From Roseiarcus sp963835885 (GTDB lineage: Bacteria; Pseudomonadota; Alphaproteobacteria; Rhizobiales; Beijerinckiaceae): a stretch of DNA of 64,000 bases. Positions 17,434 to 26,195 of this stretch are shown here, in pieces (within the stretch, counting starts at the first letter, position 1; each line of letters starts with the position of its first letter). The translations under genes and the position numbers were made by a program. A model generated the notes under the pieces. The model was not told the DNA's origin and searched no databases. It saw only the letters and a program-made list of their open reading frames with translations. Location: assembly GCA_963835885.1 (NCBI GenBank), contig CAWIHF010000012.1:124001-188000 (forward strand), read 5' to 3'.

Positions 17434-18485
17434 GCTACCTCGCCAAGCCAAAATTTCACCATCCCGCAATCCCGACCAACGCGCTCGGCTTCACCCGCCG
17501 TGACTACGAAGGCTCGATGTCGACGCTCTGCGCCGGCTGCGGCCACGACTCGATCACCGCGGCGATCGTTCACGCCTGTTTCGAGCTCGCCCTGCCGCCT
17601 CACCGCATCGCGAAGCTCAGCGGCATCGGCTGCTCGTCCAAGACGCCGACCTACATGCTCGGCCAGAGTCACGGCTTCAACTCGGTGCACGGGCGCATGC
17701 CGTCGGTGCTGACCGGCGCCAATCTCGCCAATCGCGAGCTCGTCTATCTCGGCGTTTCCGGCGACGGCGACACCGCCTCGATCGGATTCGGCCAGTTCGC
17801 CCATGCGATGCGGCGCGGCGTCAACATGGTCTATATCGTCGAGAACAACGGCGTCTACGGCCTCACCAAAGGGCAGTTCTCGGCGACCGCCGATCGCGGT
17901 TCGAAAAGCAAGAAGGGCGTACGCGCAGCCGATGAGCCGATCGACCTCGTCGCCGTCGCGATTGAGCTCGGCGCGACCTTCGTCGCGCGAAGCTTTTCCG
18001 GCGACAAGGCCCAGCTCGTGCCGCTCATCAAAGCGGCGTTCGAGCATTGCGGCGCGGCGTTCATCGACGTCATCTCGCCCTGCGTCACGTTCAACAACCA
18101 CGAAGGCTCGACCAAGAGCTACGACTACGTGCGCGAGCACAATATCGCGATGAATACGCTCGACTACATCACCAGCAAGGAGCCGATCGAGATCGAGTAT
18201 GCCGAAGGCGCGGGCTATTCGGTGACCATGCACGACGGCACGACCATCAATCTGCGCAAGCTCGACGCAACCCATGATCTCGGCAACCGCGCCGCCGCGC
18301 TGACGATGCTGGCGAGCTGCCGCGAGACCGGCGAGATCCCGACCGGCCTGCTCTACCTCGACCGCGAGGTGGAGGAGTTGCACGACACGATGAACACGAC
18401 GCTGCGCCCACTGAACGAACTCGCCGAGGCCGAGCTCTGTCCCGGCTCGAAGGCGCTCGAGGCGATCAACGCGTCGCTGAGATGA
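17430..18485 (+). CDS. korB: 2-oxoacid:acceptor oxidoreductase subunit beta
   Basis: 351 residues from a GTG at 17430 that overlaps the alpha stop. TPP-binding signature GVSGDGDTASIGFGQFAHAM with the metal-binding VENNGVYGLTKG, plus Cys residues in LCAGCGHDS and SGIGCSSKTP that ligate an Fe-S cluster. C-terminal CVTFNNHEGSTKSYDYVREH is typical of the KorB/PorB group. It works with the alpha subunit in the cytoplasm. The stop overlaps the start of an ornithine cyclodeaminase-family gene (ATGA). Confidence 0.92.
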   Translation: MSYLAKPKFHHPAIPTNALGFTRRDYEGSMSTLCAGCGHDSITAAIVHACFELALPPHRIAKLSGIGCSSKTPTYMLGQSHGFNSVHGRMPSVLTGANLANRELVYLGVSGDGDTASIGFGQFAHAMRRGVNMVYIVENNGVYGLTKGQFSATADRGSKSKKGVRAADEPIDLVAVAIELGATFVARSFSGDKAQLVPLIKAAFEHCGAAFIDVISPCVTFNNHEGSTKSYDYVREHNIAMNTLDYITSKEPIEIEYAEGAGYSVTMHDGTTINLRKLDATHDLGNRAAALTMLASCRETGEIPTGLLYLDREVEELHDTMNTTLRPLNELAEAELCPGSKALEAINASLR

Positions 18486-19421
18486 TCGGCGCCGCCGGGA
18501 ACGTCGCGCCGACCTATATCGGCGAAGCGGGCGTTCGCGCCGTCCTCGAATGGGATCCTCTCATCGACGCGATGGAAGCCGCCTTGCGGGCGTTCTCCTC
18601 GGGGAAGGTTCTTCAGCCGCTGCGGAGCGTCCTCACCATCGAGGAAGGCGCGCGCTTTCTCGGCGTCATGCCCGCCGTCGCGGAGGAAGCGATGGGCGTC
18701 AAGCTCGTCAGCTTCTATCCGGCCAACGCCGGAAAGGGCGTCGCCACCCATCATGCAATGATCGTTCTCATGCGCCCGGACACCGGCGAGCCGATGGCGG
18801 CGATGGACGGCACGCTGATCACCGAGATGCGAACGGCGGCGGTCTCCGCAGCGGTCACCAGACGACTGGCGCGCCGGGACAGCCGGGTTCTGGCCCTACT
18901 CGGCAGCGGCGTTCAGGCAGGCGCCCATCTCGCCGCGTTGAAGAGAGTTTGCAATTTCGACGAAGCGAGAGTTCTGGAGCAAGACGCCGGCGCACGCGCA
19001 GCGTTTTGCCGCCGAGCATGGCGCGATCGCGAAGGAAGACGTTCGCGCGGCCGTCGAAGACGCCGACGTGATCGTCACCGCGACAAACGCGCAGGAGCCC
19101 GTCCTGCGCGGGGAATGGGTCAAGCCGGGCGCACATGTCAACGCGGTCGGGGCGGCTCGGCCGAACTGGCGCGAGCTCGACGACCAGCTCATGACTTCGG
19201 CCGCTCTCATCGTCGATTCGCGGGAAGCGGCGTTGCAGGAATCAGGCGACGTGATCCTCTCGGGCGCGTCGATCGCCGCCGAAGCCGGCGAACTCTTCTC
19301 CGGCGCGAAGACTGCGCCTAAGGGGCGCACGACCGTGTTCAAGTCGCTTGGCCTCGCCGTGGAGGACATTGCGGCGGCCCGGCTCGTTTATGAGCGTCTT
19401 GGCGCAAGCCGGGCGACTTGA
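18482..19421 (+). CDS. Ornithine cyclodeaminase/mu-crystallin family protein (one frame break)
   Basis: About 312 residues from the ATG at 18482, four bases into korB's end. Motifs: FLGVMPAVAEEAMGVKLVSFYP, GEPMAAMDGTLITEMRTAAVSA, a Rossmann GSGVQAGAHL, then DVIVTATNAQEPVLRGEWVKPG. These match the OCD family, which includes ornithine cyclodeaminase, alanine dehydrogenase and ketimine reductases. A net +1 frame change lies near 18970, where RVWSKTPAHAQRFAAEHG can be recovered in the second frame. The substrate cannot be told from sequence. Its coupling to the kor genes suggests amino-acid degradation feeding a 2-oxoacid. Confidence 0.82.
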
Positions 19422-19502
19422 TCGACCGGTTCAGCGCCCGCCGCGACGGCCTGGGTCACGGCGAGCTTCAGCGCATTGCGCCGCTTCCTGAAGAGGGCCC
19501 CA

Positions 19503-20528
19503 ATGAGGATCGATCGAGGAATCCTGACCTGGCTTGTCGCAGGAGCTTGCGTGGTCGGGTTTCCGGTCGGAGGCTTGGCGCAGCAGCCGCTGTACGGGCC
19601 TGAGTTGCAGGGCTTCGACTATCCCTGGCCGGTGCGCGACTACGCCTTCTCCTCGCAGGGTGAAGCGCTGACCATGCGCTATTTGGACGTGCCGGCGGCG
19701 GTCGCCCCGAACGGCAAGACCGCGGTCGTCCTGCACGGCAAGAATTTCTGCTCCGCGACCTGGGAGCGGACCATCCGGGCGCTGAGCGGCAAGGGCTACC
19801 GCATCATCGCGCCGGACCAGATCGGCTTCTGCAAATCGACCAAACCCGAACGTTATCAATACAGCTTCCAGGCGCTGGCGGAGAACACGCATGCGCTTCT
19901 CGCTTCGCTCGGAATCAAGGACGCAATCGTGATCGGGCATTCGACCGGCGGCATGCTCGCGGCGCGCTACGCGCTGATGTACCCGCAAGCGGTTTCCACG
20001 CTTGTGCTCGTCGATCCGATCGGCCTCGAGGACTGGAAGGCGCTCGGCGTTCCTCCGCTGACGGTCGATCAATGGATCGACAGGGAGAAGGGCGTCACCG
20101 CCGAGCGCCTCCGCGCCTATGAGCAGTCGACGTATTACGCCGGCCAGTGGCGCCCCGAATATGACCGCTGGGTCACGATGCTCGCCGGACTGGCGCAAGG
20201 GCCGGGCCGCGACCTCGTCGCCCGCAACGCGGGGCTGATCGACGACATGATCTATACCCAGCCGGTCGTCTACGAATTTCCGCTGATCCGGGTCCCGACG
20301 ATCCTGATGATCGGCGACAAGGATACGACGGCGATCGGCAAGGATTTTTCGCCGCCGGACGTGCGCGCGCGGCTCGGGCATTATCCGGAGCTTGCGCAGA
20401 AGACGAAAGCCGCCGTTCGGGGCAGCGAGCTGATCGAATTCCCCGAGGCCGGACACGCCCCGCAGATCCAGGAACCCGGAAAATTCAACGCCGCCCTTCT
20501 CGGCGCGCTGGAGAACGTCCCGCGCTGA
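19503..20528 (+). CDS. Exported alpha/beta hydrolase
   Basis: 341 residues from the ATG at 19503 with a signal peptide (MRIDRGILTWLVAGACVVGF, cleavage near GGLAQ). Alpha/beta hydrolase fold: VVLHGKNFCSATW (oxyanion region), VIGHSTGGMLAARYAL (nucleophile Ser in GHSTG), MIGDKDTTAIG (acid) and FPEAGHAPQIQEP (His). Probably a periplasmic esterase or lipase-like enzyme; the substrate is unknown. It follows the OCD gene by 81 bases and may be transcribed from its own promoter. Confidence 0.85.
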   Translation: MRIDRGILTWLVAGACVVGFPVGGLAQQPLYGPELQGFDYPWPVRDYAFSSQGEALTMRYLDVPAAVAPNGKTAVVLHGKNFCSATWERTIRALSGKGYRIIAPDQIGFCKSTKPERYQYSFQALAENTHALLASLGIKDAIVIGHSTGGMLAARYALMYPQAVSTLVLVDPIGLEDWKALGVPPLTVDQWIDREKGVTAERLRAYEQSTYYAGQWRPEYDRWVTMLAGLAQGPGRDLVARNAGLIDDMIYTQPVVYEFPLIRVPTILMIGDKDTTAIGKDFSPPDVRARLGHYPELAQKTKAAVRGSELIEFPEAGHAPQIQEPGKFNAALLGALENVPR

Positions 20529-20733
20529 CGCCTGCGGCGAGAACCGCTGACGCGACGGCTTGAACGCATGCGGCAACAAAGCGCTTTTCGATCAAGCCGA
20601 GACGCGCCATCATTGGGAGCAACGCGGTTCAACGTGATCGATTTCCCATTCCGGCGTTGACCACGCTTCGCTCCGGGCGATAGCCTCGTCAACGCGGGGT
20701 CGAAACGACGGGGAGCGGCTCTGGGAGGGCTGG

Positions 20734-21793
20734 ATGAAGCCGCTTCCGGCGACGGCGTTTGCCGCAATCGCGCTCAGGGGAGCGGAAATGGCTGAGGCGC
20801 GCCAGGCGGCGAACTATCCAGGCCCGATCGAAGGCGATTGGGTCGCAAAGGACTTCGAGTTTCACACCGGCGAAGTCATGAGCGACCTCAACGAACATTA
20901 TTGGACTATTGGCGATCCGTCTGGCGAGCCCGTATTGATTTTGCATGGCACGACGCAATCCGGAGCCAGCTTTTTGAATCCAAATTTCGCCGGTCAACTC
21001 TTCGGACCTGGTCAGCCGCTCGACGCCAGGAAATATTTCATCGTCCTGCCCGATTCGATCGGCGCGGGAAAATCGGCCAAGCCCTCGGATGGCCTCCGAG
21101 CGAAATTCCCCCGATACGACTACGCCGACATGGTGTCGGCTCAGTATAGACTCGTAACCGAAGGCCTGGGGCTCCGCCACCTGCGGCTCGTCATGGGCAA
21201 TTCAATGGGCGGCATGCACGTATGGCTCTGGGGCGAGCAGCATCCGGATTTCATGGATGCGCTGGCGCCGATGGCCTCTCTCCCGACCGAGCTGTCGGGT
21301 CGGAACTGGTTGATGCGGCGCTATCTGATCGAGGCCGTCCGCAACGACCCAGGCTATGATAGCGGGAACTACATTGTTCAACCGCCGTCGCTCCGGTTCG
21401 CCGCGATGTTGTTCAACACGGGCACAAACGGGGGCGCTTTGGGATGGCGCAAGCGCGTTCCGACACGTGCCGCAGCAGATGAACTGGCCGATGAAGCTCT
21501 TGCAGCTCCGTCTTCCGCCTGGCCGGACGCAAACGACTTCATTTATCAGTGGCGCGCGAGCTCCGATTATGACGCCTCGCGCGAGCTCGAACGCATCCAG
21601 GCGCCCCTGCTGGCTATCAATTCGTCAGACGACGAACGCATTCCGCCTGAGCTTGGAAATCATGGAGCGTGAGATCGAGCGGGTAAGGAACGGCAGCTAT
21701 TACCTCATCCCGGCAAGCCCCGATACTTTCGGGCATGGCACGACCGGCTTCGCAAAATTCTACGCGCGGCAGCATCGAAGATTTTCTTCATAG
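20734..21793 (+). CDS. Homoserine acetyltransferase-like alpha/beta hydrolase (one frame break)
   Basis: Starts at 20734 (an ATG at 20788 is possible). Motifs: LILHGTTQSGASFL, FIVLPDSIGAGKSAKPSDGL, nucleophile elbow VMGNSMGGMHVW, acid SSDDERIPP, His in DTFGHGTTGF. It belongs to the COG2021-like group that includes homoserine O-acetyltransferases and diverse hydrolases. The frame changes near 21655 (PPEL to EIMEREIERV) by a net +1; without that change the protein would lose its catalytic His. About 352 residues when joined. Function beyond hydrolase/acyltransferase is unknown. Confidence 0.8.
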
Positions 21794-21902
21794 AGCGGCT
21801 CATCGCGGGATGTAACTTGCGAGCCGTCGCAGCCAAAGAGCGAAAGCGTCATTCCCGCGCAGGCGGCTACTGAATTCAACAAACCTCAAGTCGCGAGGAC
21901 AA

Positions 21903-21930
21903 CCCCTTCCCCAGCTTGCTGGGGAAGGGG
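21903..21930. repeat. Perfect palindrome next to IS481
   Basis: CCCCTTCCCCAGC / GCTGGGGAAGGGG, a 13-bp perfect stem with a 2-base loop, nine bases from the left end of the IS481 element. It resembles the REP-like hairpins at 7467-7490 and 23426-23470. Confidence 0.7.
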
Positions 21931-21938
21931 CCCGGAAG

Positions 21939-23323
21939 TGTACGATCCGGTAAGATCGCTAACGGATTGGACCGGATACATCGTTGACAGGTCAACTGCA
22001 CGGCGAGGAGGGCTCCGCCGATGCCTTGGAGTGAGACCTGCGCGATGGATGAGAGAATGCGATTTGTGATTGCGGCGAGCGAGGACGATGCTGTGATGAG
22101 CGCGGTTTGCGCCGAGTTCGGGATCAGCCGGCCGACCGGCTACAAATGGCTTGGGCGCTATGGGGCGGAGGGGCTCGAGGGGCTGAAGGAGCGCAGCCGA
22201 GCGCCGCTGTCGCATGGCCGGGCGCGCGACGAGGCCGTGGTGGAGGCGGTTCTGGCGCTGCGCGAGCGCCATCCGACCTGGGGTCCCAAGAAGCTGCGCA
22301 AGAAGCTTGGCGAGCGCTTGCCGGACATTGCGCCGCCGGCTGGGAGCACGATCGGCGACTGGCTGCGCAAGGAGGGCTTGACCGAGCGACGGCGTCCCCG
22401 GCGGCGTTGCCCGCCCTCTTCTTCGCCGCTTGCGGCCGCCGACGCGCCCAACGCGGTGTGGTGCGCCGACTTCAAGGGCTGGTTTACGACCGGCGACCGT
22501 CAGCGCTGCGATCCGCTGACGATCAGCGACGCGATGAGCCGCTATCTCTTGTGCTGCGAGGCGGTCGCGCAACCGGACGGCGCCCATGTCCGCCCGCTGT
22601 TCGAGGCGGCGTTCTGCGAGTTCGGGCTGCCTCTGGCGATCCGTTCGGACAATGGCCCGCCGTTCGCCTCGATCGGCGCCGGCGGACTGTCGCGGCTGGC
22701 GGTGTGGTGGATCAAGCTCGGCGTCAAGCCGGAGCGGATCAACCCGGGCAAGCCGCAGCAGAACGGCCGCCATGAGCGCATGCATCGCACCCTGAAGGCC
22801 GAAACCGCCGATCCGCCGGCGGCGACGCTCGCCGAGCAGCAGCGCCGGTTCGACGGCTTCCGCGCCATCTACAATGACGAGCGTCCGCATGAGGCCTTGG
22901 GCTTCGAGACGCCGGCTTCGGTTTATCGGCCCTCCGACCGCGTCTACCCTTGCGCCTTGCGCGAGCCGAGCTATGCCGAGGGCGCCGCGGTGCGCCGGGT
23001 GCGTACAAACGGCGTGATCAAATGGGCCGGCGAGCTGATCTTCGTCAGCGAGGCCCTGATCGGCGAGCCTGTGGCGATCGAGGAGACCGAGGCGGGCGAA
23101 TGGCTCGTGCGCTACGCCGACGTCGAGCTCGGATTCATCGACAAGAGCGGCCGTCTTCGCCGCCGGAAATTGTCGCCGCCCCAGCCTGTGGACCCTGTGG
23201 ACAACGCTGCGCATTGCCCACAGGGTCCACAGGCGCAGCAGCAGCAACAACCGGCCACGTAAGTGGCCAAAAGTGTCAACCATGTATCCGGTCCAAAGTG
23301 TAAACCATCAATCCGGTTGCACA
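21939..23323. mobile_element. IS481-family insertion sequence
   Basis: A 1.385-kb element bounded by TGT...ACA. Imperfect terminal inverted repeats share TTGGACCGGATACAT and GTTGACA blocks (left about 21966-21991, right about 23272-23297 in reverse). It carries one intact transposase. No clear target-site duplication is visible. It sits in intergenic DNA between an alpha/beta hydrolase and a GYD-domain gene. Confidence 0.8.
22021..23262 (+). CDS. IS481-family transposase
   Basis: 413 residues from the ATG at 22021 with GAGGAGG upstream. An N-terminal helix-turn-helix (FGISRPTGYKWLGRY) is followed by the DDE integrase core: first Asp in VWCADFKGWF, second in IRSDNGPPFAS, Glu in QNGRHERMH. The C-terminus has a beta domain (GELIFVSEALIGEPVAIEET) and a Gln-rich tail (QAQQQQQPAT). 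The gene is intact, so the element could still be active. Confidence 0.92.
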   Translation: MPWSETCAMDERMRFVIAASEDDAVMSAVCAEFGISRPTGYKWLGRYGAEGLEGLKERSRAPLSHGRARDEAVVEAVLALRERHPTWGPKKLRKKLGERLPDIAPPAGSTIGDWLRKEGLTERRRPRRRCPPSSSPLAAADAPNAVWCADFKGWFTTGDRQRCDPLTISDAMSRYLLCCEAVAQPDGAHVRPLFEAAFCEFGLPLAIRSDNGPPFASIGAGGLSRLAVWWIKLGVKPERINPGKPQQNGRHERMHRTLKAETADPPAATLAEQQRRFDGFRAIYNDERPHEALGFETPASVYRPSDRVYPCALREPSYAEGAAVRRVRTNGVIKWAGELIFVSEALIGEPVAIEETEAGEWLVRYADVELGFIDKSGRLRRRKLSPPQPVDPVDNAAHCPQGPQAQQQQQPAT

Positions 23324-23425
23324 GAGGGCCGGATGGGGTTTGGTCCGCTGCTTCGAAGCCGGCAGGCTTGCACGAACATAAGAGCGAGCCTTCGACGACG
23401 CGTTCCTGCCTTCCACACCCCATCC

Positions 23426-23470
23426 GTCGGGCTTCGCCCGACACCTTCCCCACTTCGTGGAGAAGGGGGC
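23426..23470. repeat. Intergenic hairpin pair
   Basis: GTCGGGC/GCCCGAC (23426-23442) followed by CCTTCCCCAC...GTGGAGAAGG, the same style of unit as the repeat at 7444-7531. It lies just past the GYD-protein stop codon and might serve as a terminator for it. The remaining bases from the IS481 end (23324) to here hold no gene. Confidence 0.55.
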
Positions 23471-23489
23471 GCGCCGTTGCCGGACCTGG

Positions 23490-23783
23490 CTAAGCCAGCG
23501 ACTTGACGATCTCGCGGAAGGCCTGCTCAGGGAACGCCTTCAGCGTCTTGGTTCGCAGGAAGCCTTTCTTGGCGATCTGCAGCGTCAGACGAGCGGCGAC
23601 GGCGTCGTCGGGCGCGTCGTAGATCATGACAAGATCGTATTCGCCCATGGTCATGTGGATCGAATGGTAATGGCAGTCCATGTCCGCCATCAGTTTCTTG
23701 ACTGTGTCCAAGCGATCGGCTGCATTCCCAACCGCCCTGATGCCTTCGGGCGTCCAGTTTGCAAGTGCGATATAAGTCGACAT
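23490..23783 (-). CDS. GYD domain-containing protein
   Basis: 97 residues from the ATG at 23783, preceded by a strong AAGGAGG. A ferredoxin-like small fold: YIALANWTPEGIRAV, YHSIHMTMGEYDLVMIYDAPDD, ARLTLQIAKKGFLRTKTLKAFP. GYD proteins (PF08734) are a widespread family of unknown function. Cytoplasmic, no signal. The next gene upstream lies 114 bases away and encodes a reductase-like protein. Confidence 0.88.
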   Translation of the reverse strand: MSTYIALANWTPEGIRAVGNAADRLDTVKKLMADMDCHYHSIHMTMGEYDLVMIYDAPDDAVAARLTLQIAKKGFLRTKTLKAFPEQAFREIVKSLA

Positions 23784-23897
23784 GGCGCTAACCTCCTTTT
23801 CGTAACGAGACTGCACGCGCGATGGCTGCTGAGCCGCGAAGGCTCGCCGCAAGACGGTTGCTCCCCGCCTATCGATCCGACTGCCCCGGCCTTTTGC

Positions 23898-24542
23898 TCA
23901 CGACCGCAACAACTTGAACGCATGCGGCGACCAGTCGCCCTTGCCGACGCCCGGGATGCACCAGAGCATGCAGAGCGGCTCGATCGCGCGCGCCGCCTCG
24001 ACCGCGCCCATGTCCTCCACGTCCCAACCGAACTGATCGCAGATCACCGCGACCGCCTCCTTGGCGCCGGCGTCGTTGCCGCAGATGAACATGGTCGGCC
24101 GTCCGCCGGCGAAATGCGGGTTGACCATCTGCGCGGCGCCGACCGAATTGAACGCCTTGACGAAATGCGCGTTCGGATAGGCTTTCTGCAGCCGTTCCAT
24201 CAGGGAATCGGTCAAGGTGGTGAAGAACGACAGCACGCCGTTGACCGGCGGTCCGCCGCCGATCGGATTGGTCGCGTCGATCACGGTCTTGCCCTGCAGC
24301 GCCTTGGGGCCGACGAGCTTCAGCGCTTCCAAAGCAACCTGGCCCGCGACCGCCAGCACGACGATGTCGCCGAAAGCGGCGGCCTCCGCAAAGGACTTGA
24401 TCTGAGCGCCCGGATTTTTCGCCGACCATTCCTTGAGCTTCGCCGGCTCGCGCGTGCCGATCGCGACCTCATGGCCGTGCTTCAGAAACCCAGCGCCAAG
24501 AGTTTGCGCGACGACGCCCGAACCGATGACGCCAACCTTCAT
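23898..24542 (-). CDS. NAD(P)-binding protein of the F420-dependent NADP reductase-like family
   Basis: 214 residues from the ATG at 24542 with GAGAGGA upstream. N-terminal Rossmann motif VGVIGSGVVAQTLGAGFLKHG, NADP-compatible GTREPAKL after beta-2, then VVLAVAGQ, VIDATNPIGGG and HFVKAFNSVGA. The family (PF03807) includes F420H2:NADP oxidoreductases, but bacterial members without F420 act as generic NADP-linked reductases. Function is therefore uncertain. It appears monocistronic or paired with the GYD gene. Confidence 0.82.
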   Translation of the reverse strand: MKVGVIGSGVVAQTLGAGFLKHGHEVAIGTREPAKLKEWSAKNPGAQIKSFAEAAAFGDIVVLAVAGQVALEALKLVGPKALQGKTVIDATNPIGGGPPVNGVLSFFTTLTDSLMERLQKAYPNAHFVKAFNSVGAAQMVNPHFAGGRPTMFICGNDAGAKEAVAVICDQFGWDVEDMGAVEAARAIEPLCMLWCIPGVGKGDWSPHAFKLLRS

Positions 24543-24644
24543 GCTGTCCTCTCCCGACGGCCTGGACCAAAGGAATCCTAGTTGGGATGCTGGGACCCTC
24601 CCCGCAAGGACTTTAGCCAGGCCCGGCGGAGGGCCGAGCACAGC

Positions 24645-25029
24645 ATGACCAGAGCCGGAACGATCGGCCACACCTCAGTCACCATGATCGCCTTCGCCGC
24701 CAACTCGGCGCTCTGCCGGCTGGCGCTGACCCAGACGGCCGTCGATCCCGCGACTGGCCGAGACGTCAGCCTCATACTCGCGCTCGCCCCCGTCGCCGTC
24801 CTCGGCGGCATCGCGCTGGTCACCGCGAGCCGGCGGCGACCTGCTCGCCGAGCGGCTGTGCGCGGAGGGCGCGCCGCTTGTCGCCATCGATCCGGCCGTC
24901 GACAATCTTCGCGCCCGGCGCGCCTACGCCAAAGCAGGCTTCGTCGAAAAGGCGCTGGTCGAGACTGAAGCCGGGTCGGCGGCGCTGATGATATATAGCC
25001 CGGAACGGTGCGCTCGGGCGCGGTATTGA
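24645..25029 (+). pseudogene. Mosaic remnant: EamA transporter ends fused to an acetyltransferase tail
   Basis: Codons from the ATG at 24645 read like the first helix of an EamA/DMT transporter (MIAFAANSALCRLALTQTAV), then jump to what looks like the last helix of such a transporter (ILALAPVAVLGGIALVTASR). From about 24835, in a different frame, the sequence reads as the C-terminus of a GNAT acetyltransferase (LVAIDPAVDNLRARRAYAKA) to a stop at 25029. Both the transporter middle and the acetyltransferase N-terminus are missing. This looks like deletion-fusion scar DNA at the border of an accessory region. Confidence 0.65.
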
Positions 25030-25221
25030 GGATGACCGGTTCATATTTTACAAAGATATAATTGTATATTCGAGCGAGAGCTGAAGACGCGGGTTGCGGT
25101 TCCCCTTCTCGCAATAGTTGCAGAAAAGAACACTCAAGACACTGGATTCATTCGATCGCGAGCAAATTCGGGCAACTATCACCTTGACGTAGAGCCTGCA
25201 ATGTGCAAATCTGATTCGGCC

Positions 25222-25914
25222 TTAGAGAAATCTGAGGCTGGCGCGCCCGAAACTGAGATTGAAATCACGCCGGAGATGATCGCGGCGGGCATGGATTATA
25301 TGTACGACCATGCCTTGAACACTCTCACAAACTCTTGCTGATTCCCCTGATTTTGTGGCTGGTTTATTTCGGTTGATGGAGTTGGCAAGGCTAGGCTCAC
25401 CAAACCGGGAGGTAAGTCGCGGGAGCTGCCTTGCCAGTTTGCCCGCGTCGGTGATTATCGATCGAATAATGCGTATCAATTCGCGTAGTTCTTTGATGTC
25501 AACAATTCCATCAGTTTTGGCCGGCCTTGCCAAGGAGGCGCGGCCAACATCTTCTGTCTCGTCATAAAGCCCCCACTGGTCATGGATTATGCCATGACGT
25601 TTGCCAACAGCAGTTAGTGCGCGCTCTGCGATCCGGAGCACCTTGTTTCTGGCATCCTTGAGCTTGGCTTGGTGATCAGGGTTCTTGTCCCACCCAGACG
25701 GGTCTAGTTCCGCCCCTACGGCCGCCTGGAAAATCTCAATGCGAGCTTGCGCTGATTTGGGGGTGAGGTAGATTGCATGCCCAACTGAGCGTTTCAGACC
25801 GAGAGTGGCTGAAAATAGGCCTGCTAACGCCAACTCCATGTTCGCGTTCTCGATTGAAATCATTCCGATCGCATTTACGTAGTCCGGTTTCTTCTCAAGT
25901 GTCGAAGAAAACAT
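25222..25914 (-). CDS. Hypothetical protein with a HEPN-like Rx4H motif
   Basis: 230 residues from the ATG at 25914. Nearly all-helical. The N-terminus (IGMISIENANMELALAGLFS, IYLTPKSAQARIEIFQAAV) and a central KLKDARNKVLRIAERAL helix lead to GKRHGIIHDQWG, where Arg-x4-His matches the HEPN RNase signature. The C-terminal 45 residues are basic and probably disordered. Codon use and GC are lower than in flanking core genes. No ribosome site is evident. It is back-to-back with a small plus-strand gene, five bases apart. HEPN assignment is inference from motif and helical pattern alone. Confidence 0.55.
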   Translation of the reverse strand: MFSSTLEKKPDYVNAIGMISIENANMELALAGLFSATLGLKRSVGHAIYLTPKSAQARIEIFQAAVGAELDPSGWDKNPDHQAKLKDARNKVLRIAERALTAVGKRHGIIHDQWGLYDETEDVGRASLARPAKTDGIVDIKELRELIRIIRSIITDAGKLARQLPRLTSRFGEPSLANSINRNKPATKSGESARVCESVQGMVVHIIHARRDHLRRDFNLSFGRASLRFL

Positions 25915-25919
25915 TAGGG

Positions 25920-26195
25920 GTGACACCTCTCGTGCCAGACAAAGTTGATCAGTTCAGCGACGAGGAAACCGTGCGCCGCGCCGAAGCCGCACTCTTGCGC
26001 GCCTTGAGCATGCCGCACAAGAAACAATCGGAGATGAAGATCGGCAAACCTAAGCCGAAATCCGCCGGCGAAGCGAGTTCTGAAAAAGCGCGGACGGCCA
26101 AAAGCGACGGGCCGCGCGCGAGAACAAGGGGAAGAGTAGGGGCTGCTCAGAATGGCGGTAGCGCTGGTCTTGGTTGTCGCGGCCGGCTCAAGTAG
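25920..26195 (+). CDS. Small basic hypothetical protein
   Basis: About 91 residues from a GTG at 25920; the frame is open further upstream, so the start is uncertain. The N-terminal half is a charged helix (FSDEETVRRAEAALLRALSM) followed by PHKKQSEMKIGKPKPK and a Lys/Arg/Gly-rich tail. Similar short proteins with an acidic-helix then GKPK tail occur near mobile DNA in Rhizobiales and are sometimes antitoxin-like. Its 3' end overlaps the oppositely transcribed DUF7689 gene by 49 bases. Confidence 0.45.
   Translation: MTPLVPDKVDQFSDEETVRRAEAALLRALSMPHKKQSEMKIGKPKPKSAGEASSEKARTAKSDGPRARTRGRVGAAQNGGSAGLGCRGRLK

Noticed and set aside
15154..17469. A 771-codon open frame on the minus strand across korA and the end of korC
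   Set aside because: Antisense to well-supported iron-sulfur and TPP-enzyme genes; composition is Arg/Glu/Ala-rich as expected of GC-rich shadow frames.
21931..23330. Target-site duplication around IS481
   Set aside because: CCGGA occurs on both sides but at different distances from the element ends; not a true duplication.
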